36,266 bases of DNA from DATBFG01 sp036558645 (GTDB taxonomy: Bacteria > Acidobacteriota > Terriglobia > Terriglobales > Acidobacteriaceae), in contig DATBFG010000047.1 of the NCBI GenBank assembly GCA_036558645.1, positions 1 through 36,266 of the forward strand, in the 5' to 3' direction. Position 1 is the stretch's first letter; each line of letters opens with the position of its first letter. Of the stretch, positions 7,350-14,414 are shown piece after piece. Both the position numbers and the translations under genes were made by a program. The notes under the pieces are model-generated. The model had not been told where the DNA came from. It did not search any database and saw nothing but the letters and a program-made list of their open reading frames with translations.

Positions 7350-10300
7350 ATGTACATAGAACTCCATGCACGCTCGGCGTTCAGTTTTCTCGAAGGCGCC
7401 TCTCTGCCGGAAAACCTGATTTCGACTGCCGCCGCTATGAATATGCCCGCCATGGCCCTGCTTGACCGTGACGGCGTATACGGCGCACCGCGATTCCACA
7501 TGGCCGCAAAGAAGGCCAAGATGAAGGCACGTATTGGCGCGGAAGTAGCCTGCGAGCTGAATGCAGAAGGCAGATTTCAGAATGCAGAATTAAAAACCAA
7601 ATCCAAAAAAGTTAGCAATCAGAAATCTAAAATCAACAATCTGCAATCGCCGATCTGCAATTCCCGCCTTCCTCTTCTCGTCTGCTCCCGTCTTGGATAT
7701 CAGAACCTCTGTCGCCTGATCACAAAAATGAAGTTGCGCGCCAAGAAAGGCGAAGGCGCAGTGCTGAAGCACGAATTGCAAGAACATGCTGCGGGACTGA
7801 TCTGCCTGACTGGGGATGAGAGTGGCCCACTCGCGCAGGCGCTCACGCGTGGTGGCTTAGAGGAAGCTCGCCGGGCGGTTGAGGCGCTCACAGGAATCTT
7901 CGGGCACGCCAACGTTTACGTCGAACTGCAGCGCCACTTTCATCGCGAACAGGAAGCGCGCAATCGTGCAGCCATCGAAATCGCGAGCTCTCTAAAACTA
8001 CCTCTATTAGCGACAAACGGCGTTGCCTATGCTACTCCGCCCGAGCGCGAGTTGTGCGATGTGTTCACCGCCATCCGCAATCACAAAACTTTGACGACTG
8101 CGGGAAAGCTGCTGGCGCGCAACTCAGAGCGCTATCTGAAATCGCCACAGCAGATGGAAGAATTGTTCGCCGACCTGCCCGATGCCATTGCAAACACCAT
8201 CGAAATGAATGACCGCCTTGATTTCACTCTCGCCGATCTTGGATACGAATTCCCCAAGTATCCCGTGCCCGTGGGCGAGACCATGATGTCGTTTCTCCGT
8301 GAGCGCACCCGTGAGGGTTTTGAAAACCGTTATGGCCGTGCCAGGCCGGATCTAAAGAATCGCGCTCGCCGCCAGATCGATCGGGAACTGGCATTAATTC
8401 AGAAACTCGATCTTGCCGGATATTTCCTGATCGTCTGGGATCTCGTCCGTTTCTGTTTCGAACAGAACATCCTGGTGCAGGGGCGCGGCTCTGCAGCCAA
8501 CAGCGCCGTTTGTTACTCACTCGGCATTACCGCAGTCGATCCCATCGGCATGGATCTTCTCTTCGAGCGCTTTCTCTCCGAGGAGCGTGGTGAGTGGCCC
8601 GACATCGATCTCGATCTGCCCAGCGGGGACGAGCGCGAGCGTGTCATTCAATATCTTTACCAGCGTTATGGAGAGCGCGGTGCCGCCATGACTGCGAATG
8701 TCATTACTTATCGCAATCGCATGGCATCGCGCGAAATGGGAAAAGCCCTGGGATTCGATCCCGAAACCCTCGACAAAGTTTCGGCCGCAGTTTCTACCTG
8801 GGAATATCGCGACGCGAATGACACCTTTGATCATCGCTTTCATGATGCGGGACTCGATCTCAGGCACCCCCGCCTGCGCAAATATTTCGAACTCTGCGTT
8901 GCTGTACAGGATTTGCCCCGCCATCTAGGCCAGCATTCTGGCGGCATGGTGATCTGCCAGGGACAGCTCGATTCTGTCGTGCCACTTGAGCCTGCATCCA
9001 TGCCTGGTCGTGTGGTTGTGCAATGGGATAAAGATGACTGCAGCGATCTCGGTATCGTGAAAGTCGATCTGCTCGGCCTTGGCATGATGGCCGTACTTAA
9101 AGACTGTATTCAATTAGTCAGCGACCACTATAAAGAGGATGTCGATCTCGCACATCTTCCACCCAACGATTCCAAGGTCTACTCTACGCTGCAAAAGGCC
9201 GACACCATCGGCATGTTCCAGGTCGAAAGCCGAGCGCAGATGTCCTGCCTGCCGCGCCTGCGGCCGCAGCGCTTTTACGACATCGTGGTGCAGGTGGCGA
9301 TTATCCGCCCAGGACCAATCGTGGGGCAGATGGTGAATCCTTATTTACAGCGCCGCATGGGGCGCGAAGCTGTGATCTATGCGCATCCGTCGCTCGAGCC
9401 GGTTCTCGAACGCACACTTGGTGTGCCGCTCTTTCAAGAGCAATTGCTACGCATGGCCATGGTGGTTGCCGGATTCAGCGGGGGAGAGGCCGAGGAACTC
9501 CGCCGAGCCATGGGCTTCAAGCGCTCAGAAAAAAGAATGAAAGAAATCGAAACCAAGTTGCGCGCCGGAATGATGCATAACGGCATCCTGTCTGCGGCGC
9601 AAGAGGAGATTGTTCGCTCCATCACTTCGTTTGCTCTCTATGGATTTCCCGAATCCCACGCTGCCAGCTTCGCTCTTATCGCCTACGCCAGCGCCTACCT
9701 GAAGTGCCACTACCTGGCCGCCTTCACCGCAGCCCTGCTTAACAATCAGCCCATGGGTTTTTATCGCCCGGCCACAATTGTGAAAGATGCGCAGCGCCAC
9801 GGGTTAAAGATTCTGCCAATCGATGTAATGAAGTCAGATTGGAACTGCACTGTCGTCAGTCGTCAGCCAGGCGAAGAACAAGAAGCTCGAAACCAGAAAC
9901 TCGAAACTGGAAACTCGAAACTTGATCCAGCCCTCCGCCTTGGTCTGCGTTATGCCCGAGGCGTTCGCGAGGAAGCTGCCCAGGAGTTGGTTCACCAACG
10001 CAACATTGCTCCATTCATGTCCATTCGCGACCTGGTGCATCGTGTCCCTGGACTACGTAAGGACGAATTGAATACTTTGGCCGCGATCGGAGCACTGAAT
10101 TCAGTTTCGAGTTTCAAGTCTCCAGTTTCTAGGGAAGATCAACCTGACATGCGCCGCTCCACAGAAACTACAAACCAGAAACCAGAAACTGGAGACCAGC
10201 AACCCAAAACTAGGAACTCGAAACTAGAAACTAGAAACTTCTCTTTCCACCGCCGCGACGCCCTCTGGCAGGTGGAGCGGGCCGTCCGCCGATCTGGTCC

Positions 10301-10766
10301 GCTGCTTGATCAACTCCCCGAGCCTGACAGCAAGTCTCCACTGCGTCCCATGAATTCCGAAGAACGTCTGGTTGCCGACTTTCGTGGCACCGGACTCACC
10401 GTAGGTCCTCATCCCATGGCCTATCACCGCGAGCGAATGAGATCGATCGGAGTGAGTCGTGCAGCAGATCTTGCCAAAATTCCTACGGGAAAATATCTGA
10501 GAATCGGAGGTTGTGTCATCTGCCGCCAGCGTCCGGGAACCGCCAGCGGGTTTGTTTTTCTCAGCCTGGAAGATGAAACCGGGGTTGCCAACGCGATCAT
10601 TCATCCCGACTTGTTTCAGAAAAACCGCATGATGTTATCGACAGAACAGTTTCTGCTGGTCGAAGGTGTTCTGCAAAATCAGGACAATGTCATCTCGGTA
10701 AAAGCGAATCGTGTACTTCCACTCTCCATCACCAAAGCTGAAACTTCTTCTCACGACTTCTACTAA
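7350..10766 (+). CDS. dnaE2: error-prone DNA polymerase DnaE2 (ImuC)
   Basis: This is the C-family polymerase of the mutasome, performing damage-induced mutagenic synthesis. It starts with a PHP domain (MYIELHARSAFSFLEGASLPE), has the palm motif PDIDLDLPSGDE with Asp418, Asp420 and Asp422, a tandem helix-hairpin-helix region (LAAIGALN), and a C-terminal OB-like domain (GFVFLSLEDETGVANAIIH). Its 1138 residues exceed the usual length of roughly 1030-1070. The excess is explained by three in-frame low-complexity insertions encoded by heptamer arrays: about residues 71-106 in the PHP domain, 835-858 before PALRLGLRYARG, and 917-963 before HRRDALWQ. All fall between conserved motifs, so activity may be kept. 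The ATG directly follows a repeat hairpin and has no Shine-Dalgarno sequence. A strong terminator lies about 150 nt downstream. Confidence 0.95.
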   Translation: MYIELHARSAFSFLEGASLPENLISTAAAMNMPAMALLDRDGVYGAPRFHMAAKKAKMKARIGAEVACELNAEGRFQNAELKTKSKKVSNQKSKINNLQSPICNSRLPLLVCSRLGYQNLCRLITKMKLRAKKGEGAVLKHELQEHAAGLICLTGDESGPLAQALTRGGLEEARRAVEALTGIFGHANVYVELQRHFHREQEARNRAAIEIASSLKLPLLATNGVAYATPPERELCDVFTAIRNHKTLTTAGKLLARNSERYLKSPQQMEELFADLPDAIANTIEMNDRLDFTLADLGYEFPKYPVPVGETMMSFLRERTREGFENRYGRARPDLKNRARRQIDRELALIQKLDLAGYFLIVWDLVRFCFEQNILVQGRGSAANSAVCYSLGITAVDPIGMDLLFERFLSEERGEWPDIDLDLPSGDERERVIQYLYQRYGERGAAMTANVITYRNRMASREMGKALGFDPETLDKVSAAVSTWEYRDANDTFDHRFHDAGLDLRHPRLRKYFELCVAVQDLPRHLGQHSGGMVICQGQLDSVVPLEPASMPGRVVVQWDKDDCSDLGIVKVDLLGLGMMAVLKDCIQLVSDHYKEDVDLAHLPPNDSKVYSTLQKADTIGMFQVESRAQMSCLPRLRPQRFYDIVVQVAIIRPGPIVGQMVNPYLQRRMGREAVIYAHPSLEPVLERTLGVPLFQEQLLRMAMVVAGFSGGEAEELRRAMGFKRSEKRMKEIETKLRAGMMHNGILSAAQEEIVRSITSFALYGFPESHAASFALIAYASAYLKCHYLAAFTAALLNNQPMGFYRPATIVKDAQRHGLKILPIDVMKSDWNCTVVSRQPGEEQEARNQKLETGNSKLDPALRLGLRYARGVREEAAQELVHQRNIAPFMSIRDLVHRVPGLRKDELNTLAAIGALNSVSSFKSPVSREDQPDMRRSTETTNQKPETGDQQPKTRNSKLETRNFSFHRRDALWQVERAVRRSGPLLDQLPEPDSKSPLRPMNSEERLVADFRGTGLTVGPHPMAYHRERMRSIGVSRAADLAKIPTGKYLRIGGCVICRQRPGTASGFVFLSLEDETGVANAIIHPDLFQKNRMMLSTEQFLLVEGVLQNQDNVISVKANRVLPLSITKAETSSHDFY
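7562..7666 (+). repeat. heptamer array A inside dnaE2 (PHP domain)
   Basis: Left units are TGCAGAA, GGCAGAT, TTCAGAA, TGCAGAA (7562-7589). After an A-rich centre, the right units are ATCAGAA, ATCTAAA, ATCAACA, ATCTGCA, ATCGCCG, ATCTGCA (7618-7659). The left arm (TGCAGA type) and right arm (ATCTGCA type) are mutually complementary. The array is in frame and encodes a Lys/Asn/Gln/Ser-rich insert of about 35 residues. Confidence 0.85.
9854..9922 (+). repeat. heptamer array B inside dnaE2
   Basis: Units CGTCAGT, CGTCAGC (9854-9867) are followed by a run CGAAACC, AGAAACT, CGAAACT, GGAAACT, CGAAACT (9888-9922) with no break in the 7-nt period. The run encodes residues ARNQKLETGNSKL, a hydrophilic insert between conserved DnaE2 segments. 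Confidence 0.9.
10102..10129 (+). repeat. heptamer array C, left arm (inside dnaE2)
   Basis: Four units CAGTTTC, GAGTTTC, AAGTCTC, CAGTTTC. They are reverse complements of the GAAACT-type units in the right arm; GTCTCCAGTTTCT (10118-10130) is perfectly complementary to 10184-10196. Confidence 0.9.
10163..10239 (+). repeat. heptamer array C, right arm (inside dnaE2)
   Basis: Eleven uninterrupted 7-nt units: AGAAACT, ACAAACC, AGAAACC, AGAAACT, GGAGACC, AGCAACC, CAAAACT, AGGAACT, CGAAACT, AGAAACT, AGAAACT. This is the longest and cleanest array in the window. It is in frame and encodes a Thr/Asn/Lys/Glu-rich insert (TTNQKPETGDQQ and onward). Confidence 0.95.
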
Positions 10767-10915
10767 CATCGTTCGCATAAATTTTATTTATCAACTACAT
10801 ACATCAATCGAATTCTCCCGCTATCAGTTCGCAAAAGAACCATCTAGTGCAAAAAAATTATTCGAATTTTCATGCATATCCACAACTCAACCATTTATAG
10901 TAATGACATCATTTG

Positions 10916-10972
10916 CCACAATTTCTGCGAGAGGCCGAGCGCTTTTAAGAGCTCCGCAGTTGTGGTTTTTTT
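10916..10972 (+). terminator. intrinsic terminator of the mutasome unit
   Basis: The 3' arm GCTC-CGCAG-TTGTGG (10951-10965) pairs with GAGC (10937-10940), CTGCG (10925-10929) and CCACAA (10916-10921), with unpaired bases on the 5' side. Seven Ts follow directly (10966-10972). It lies about 150 nt past the dnaE2 stop, in an AT-rich spacer (10767-11018) without a gene. Confidence 0.75.
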
Positions 10973-11018
10973 ATCAACCTAATTCACACTCATATTGCTA
11001 TATAAGGAGTAGCTAGAG

Positions 11019-11282
11019 ATGCCAAAAGCAAAAACCCCACGTGTCACCAACGGAACCCGTAGCAAGAAAGTGATCCAGATGCCCGAAGTTGTGACCACAC
11101 CTGCGGTCACCGATGCCGGGAATGGGACCTCGCGCCTCAACGGCAATCTCGAAAGCCAGATCCGCATGCGTGCTTACGAGCTCTACCAGGAACGGGGATG
11201 CACGCCGGGTGGCGAAATTGACGATTGGGCAAACGCCGAGCGCGAGATCCTGGCCCGCCACACTCAGCAACAAAGCGCCTAG
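11019..11282 (+). CDS. DUF2934 domain protein
   Basis: This encodes 87 residues. The C-terminal half IRMRAYELYQERG..GGEIDDWANAEREIL matches the DUF2934 signature, a short helical motif common in acidobacteria, proteobacteria and planctomycetes and of unknown function. The N-terminal half is basic and Ser/Thr-rich (MPKAKTPRVTNGTRSKK) and probably disordered. AAGGAG lies a few nt before the ATG, and an AT-rich TATATA element at about 10999 may be its -10 box. It is cytosolic with no operon partner evident; ccmF begins 287 nt later. Confidence 0.85.
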   Translation: MPKAKTPRVTNGTRSKKVIQMPEVVTTPAVTDAGNGTSRLNGNLESQIRMRAYELYQERGCTPGGEIDDWANAEREILARHTQQQSA

Positions 11283-11376
11283 GCAAGAACTCGGGCACGT
11301 TCCGCAATTTCAAGCCTTTTGGAATTTTCTGCGTTCCACGCGGTAGCGCCTGCGTGTGCCCGTTCCGTCGCTTGCC
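11282..11376 (+). other. nested inverted repeat between DUF2934 gene and ccmF
   Basis: GGCAAG (11282-11287) pairs with CTTGCC (11371-11376), and inside it CGGGCAC (11292-11298) pairs with GTGCCCG (11356-11362). The pairs share one axis, so the roughly 95-nt segment can fold as one long stem with an internal loop. It begins at the last base of the DUF2934 stop codon. No T-run follows; it could be a factor-dependent terminator, a structured leader of ccmF or a small RNA. The rest of the spacer up to 11569 holds no gene. Confidence 0.4.
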
Positions 11377-11569
11377 TCCAGGTGTCTCATTTCCCAGATG
11401 GCCCTGGTGGCCTGTATTCATTGGCCCCACCCTGGAGTACACTTTAGGAAAAGATCGCCGAGCTGTCGCCGGATCATCTTTCCTTCGCGATGCCCGGGTC
11501 AAGCCCGCCGCAGCTGCACCGTTCGATTGCTTCGGCGAGCGGATTTCTGGAAAAATAGCGAGCTACCCA

Positions 11570-13612
11570 ATGTCACTGATCGGCAGCTATGCCCTCCTAT
11601 TTGCCTTAGCCCTGAGTGCGTATTCCTTCCTCGGCGGATTCTATGCGCTGGCGGTTCCGGGTGTCGGATCCGAGCGCTTGAGCGAAACCTCCCGGCGTGC
11701 AGGTGTTGCCGTCTTCGTCATGGTGCTCCTCGCTTCTGCTGTCTTGGTCATCTCAGCCTTCCAGAACGACTTCTCGCTTGAGTACATTCGCCAGCACAGC
11801 AATCGCGATCTCCCTGCCCCCTATAAATTCGCCACACTCTGGTCTGGACAGGAAGGCTCACTGCTTTTCTGGTCGTTGCTTCTTGCGGCTTACGGATTCG
11901 TTCTCCGGCTTCGATACAAAACAGATACCCGGTTGTTCGCGCATGCGTCGGTTATCATCGCGGCCGTCCAAGTCTTCTTTCTGCTGCTGCTGAACTTTGC
12001 GGCGCGCCCATTCGTTGGGACGCCCGGCGTCGCGCCAGCCGATGGAAACGGACTCAATCCTTTGCTTCAGTATCCCGAGATGGTGATACATCCTCCGATG
12101 CTGTACCTGGGATATGTGGGATTCACCATCCCATTCGCGTTCGCGCTGGCTGCCCTGATCATGCGGTACCCCGGCGAGAAGTGGATCCACATCACCCGCC
12201 GCTGGACCATGGTGACGTGGGGTTTTCTTACTTGCGGCATCTTTCTCGGCGCACACTGGGCATATTCAGTACTAGGCTGGGGTGGCTATTGGGGTTGGGA
12301 TCCGGTTGAGAATGCTTCGCTGATGCCCTGGCTCGTCGGCACTGCTTTCCTTCACTCCGTCATGATGCAGGAAAAGCGCGGCATGCTTAAAGTCTGGAAC
12401 ATGTGGCTGGTCTTCTTTACGTTCTGGCTCGCCATCTTGGGGACGTACCTGACGAGGAGCGGCGTCATCAGTTCGGTGCACGCGTTCGCGCAATCGTCCA
12501 TCGGAGACTGGTTCAAGTATTTTCTCGCCCTCACTTTCGCCGTCTTTGCGTTCTTCTTCGTGAAGAACAAATCCCACTTACGCAGCGAGCATAAACTCGA
12601 ATCGCTCGTCTCCCGGGAATCCAGCTTTCTCTTCAACAATCTTCTCCTCGTCGTTGCTTGCTTCACGGTCCTCTGGGGAACGTGGTTCCCGCTGATCTCC
12701 GAGTATGTGCAAGGACACAAGGTCACCGTCGGTCCGCCATTTTTCAACAGCGTCAACGTGCCCGTAGCTCTCCTATTGTTGTTGCTGACGGCGATTGGTC
12801 CACTTCTTGCCTGGCGCAAGACTTCTCTTGAGAGCTTGAAGCGAAATTTCTTGTGGCCAACCATAGGGGCAATCGCAGTAGGCGTCTTCTTAATGGCGAC
12901 ACCGGAAAGCTGGGGCGGACCCTTCGGATTGCGTCCGTGGAACGACTCGTCTCATTTCTATTCGCTGATGACCATCATGCTCTCGGTTCTGGTTGCGCTG
13001 ACGGTCGCCTCGGAGTTTGTCCGTGGAGGCCGAGTGATTTCCCGCCATACCGGCCAGAACCTCTTTGCCTCGATGGTTCAGCTTTGCCATCGCAACACCC
13101 GGCGCTACGGCGGCTACATTGTCCACTTCGGCGTCATCGTAATCATGATTGGGTTTGCCGGAGCCGCGTTCAACACCGACAAAGAACAGGAAATGGGATA
13201 CGGCGACAAGATGACAATTGGCGCCTACACGCTGGTTTGCCGTTCCTACACGCAAGAAGACAAGCCGAACTACAGCAGCGAGTGGGCAATCATCGATGTG
13301 TTTCGCGGCGGCAAGCAGATCGATACCCTCTATCCGGAGCGGCGCTTCTATAAGGCCAGTCAACAGACATCCACCATGGTTGCGAATCGCTCCACCATGA
13401 AGGAAGACCTGTATCTGGTTTACGAGGGATTGAATCAGGATACGAGTCGTCCCATCCTAAAGGTTCACCTCAATCCGTTGGTGATGTGGGTGTGGGTAGG
13501 CGTCTGGTTGATGATTGCTGGAACCGTCGTCGCGTTGATCCCCAATGCTGTTGCAGTTCGGGTGACTGCTCCGACTCGTGTTCAAACCGTACCGGCGGGA
13601 GCGGGTGACTGA
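11570..13612 (+). CDS. ccmF: CcmF/CcsA-type cytochrome c heme lyase
   Basis: This 680-residue polytopic membrane protein ligates heme to apocytochrome c at the outer face of the cytoplasmic membrane. It carries the heme-handling WWD motif WGGYWGWDPVENASLMPW (from about residue 237), flanked by conserved His-bearing segments (HPPMLYLGYVG, GAHWAYS). Many membrane helices and a periplasmic C-terminal domain follow, as in CcmF. An in-frame extension upstream to 11225 exists, but I start at the ATG at 11570 because MSLIGSYALLFALALSAYSF begins the first membrane helix. No clear ribosome-binding site is seen. Its stop overlaps the next start (TGATG), so it heads a translationally coupled operon with ccmH and a ccmI-like gene. 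Confidence 0.93.
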   Translation: MSLIGSYALLFALALSAYSFLGGFYALAVPGVGSERLSETSRRAGVAVFVMVLLASAVLVISAFQNDFSLEYIRQHSNRDLPAPYKFATLWSGQEGSLLFWSLLLAAYGFVLRLRYKTDTRLFAHASVIIAAVQVFFLLLLNFAARPFVGTPGVAPADGNGLNPLLQYPEMVIHPPMLYLGYVGFTIPFAFALAALIMRYPGEKWIHITRRWTMVTWGFLTCGIFLGAHWAYSVLGWGGYWGWDPVENASLMPWLVGTAFLHSVMMQEKRGMLKVWNMWLVFFTFWLAILGTYLTRSGVISSVHAFAQSSIGDWFKYFLALTFAVFAFFFVKNKSHLRSEHKLESLVSRESSFLFNNLLLVVACFTVLWGTWFPLISEYVQGHKVTVGPPFFNSVNVPVALLLLLLTAIGPLLAWRKTSLESLKRNFLWPTIGAIAVGVFLMATPESWGGPFGLRPWNDSSHFYSLMTIMLSVLVALTVASEFVRGGRVISRHTGQNLFASMVQLCHRNTRRYGGYIVHFGVIVIMIGFAGAAFNTDKEQEMGYGDKMTIGAYTLVCRSYTQEDKPNYSSEWAIIDVFRGGKQIDTLYPERRFYKASQQTSTMVANRSTMKEDLYLVYEGLNQDTSRPILKVHLNPLVMWVWVGVWLMIAGTVVALIPNAVAVRVTAPTRVQTVPAGAGD

Positions 13613-14103
13613 TGTTGGCTTCTCGAAAATCGACGTTCAAGCGCGGACTCCAGATTGGACTGCTCTGCCTGGCGGTCTTCAGCCTGTTAGGCGCAGGCGA
13701 TCAGGCCGCTCGATTCAGCACCCTGGGGCATCGCATGATGTGCGTTTGCGGATGCAACCAGATCTTGCTGGAATGCAATCACGTCGGATGCCAGTATTCC
13801 GATGGCATGCGTGCTGAGTTGATGGCCGCTCTTGATCGTGGCGACAGCGACGACCTGACTCTTCAAGCGTTTGTGCAGAAGTACGGAACGACCGTGATTG
13901 CGGCTCCCACGACGACCGGCTTCAATAAAGTGGCCTGGATCATGCCTTACCTGGTACTGGTCCTCGGTCTGACGACGCTGGCTTTCATCATTCGAGCGTG
14001 GAAGTCGCGTCCGTTGGTTCTTCCGGCAGACTCTGTTCGCCCAGTGCAAGGCGCTGAGTTAATGCAATATCGCGAGCAGGCGCGAAAGGACACTGAAATA
14101 TGA
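13612..14103 (+). CDS. ccmH: CcmH-type cytochrome c maturation thiol protein
   Basis: This encodes 163 residues: an N-terminal membrane or signal segment (LLCLAVFSLLGAG), a thiol domain MMCVCGCNQILLECNHVGC, and a second membrane helix (IMPYLVLVLGLTTLAFIIRAW) with a short tail. CcmH keeps the apocytochrome cysteines reduced for heme attachment. The classic LRCxxC site appears here as CVCGC with extra cysteines downstream, so it has more thiols than the proteobacterial form. The ATG overlaps the ccmF stop, and its own stop overlaps the next start (ATGA), which shows translational coupling. Confidence 0.88.
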   Translation: MLASRKSTFKRGLQIGLLCLAVFSLLGAGDQAARFSTLGHRMMCVCGCNQILLECNHVGCQYSDGMRAELMAALDRGDSDDLTLQAFVQKYGTTVIAAPTTTGFNKVAWIMPYLVLVLGLTTLAFIIRAWKSRPLVLPADSVRPVQGAELMQYREQARKDTEI

Positions 14104-14414
14104 CGGTTGCCATCATGGCCTGCATGTTGATCACGACCGGAGCGCTGGTCTACGTCTTCTATCTTCCGGGCAAACTGCATTTGGGACCCAAGAAGACGCG
14201 GCTTACCTACTTGCGCGAGCGTAAGGAAGTTGTGTACGAGAATTTGCGCGACCTGAATTTCGAGTACAAGGCAGGCAAACTGCCGGATGCCGACTACCAG
14301 TCGATCAAGGCTTCTCTTGAAGAAGAGGCCGCTGCTGTGCTGGCGGAGATTGCCCGTCTGGAGCAGGCAGCTGTAACCGCTGGGCTTCACCCTACCAAAG
14401 GAGCAAAAGTTTGA
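14100..14414 (+). CDS. CcmI-like membrane protein with coiled coil
   Basis: The protein has 104 residues: one N-terminal membrane helix (VAIMACMLITTGALVYVFY), then a soluble helical stretch ERKEVVYENLRDLNFEYKAGKLPDADY and a Glu/Ala-rich coiled coil. The YENLRDLNFEYKAGKLPDADY-type sequence resembles the N-terminal part of CcmI/CycH, which recruits apocytochrome c; the TPR part is absent. Its start overlaps the ccmH stop by ATGA, and its stop TGA overlaps the TTG start of the next gene. The assignment to CcmI is by resemblance and context. Confidence 0.75.
   Translation: MTVAIMACMLITTGALVYVFYLPGKLHLGPKKTRLTYLRERKEVVYENLRDLNFEYKAGKLPDADYQSIKASLEEEAAAVLAEIARLEQAAVTAGLHPTKGAKV

Noticed and set aside
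8224..9113. Long antisense ORFs within dnaE2
   Set aside because: They are shadow frames opposite a conserved polymerase region in GC-rich DNA.
5262..10239. CRISPR array as explanation for the repeats
   Set aside because: The period is 7 nt with no unique spacers and no cas genes nearby, so these are not CRISPR arrays.
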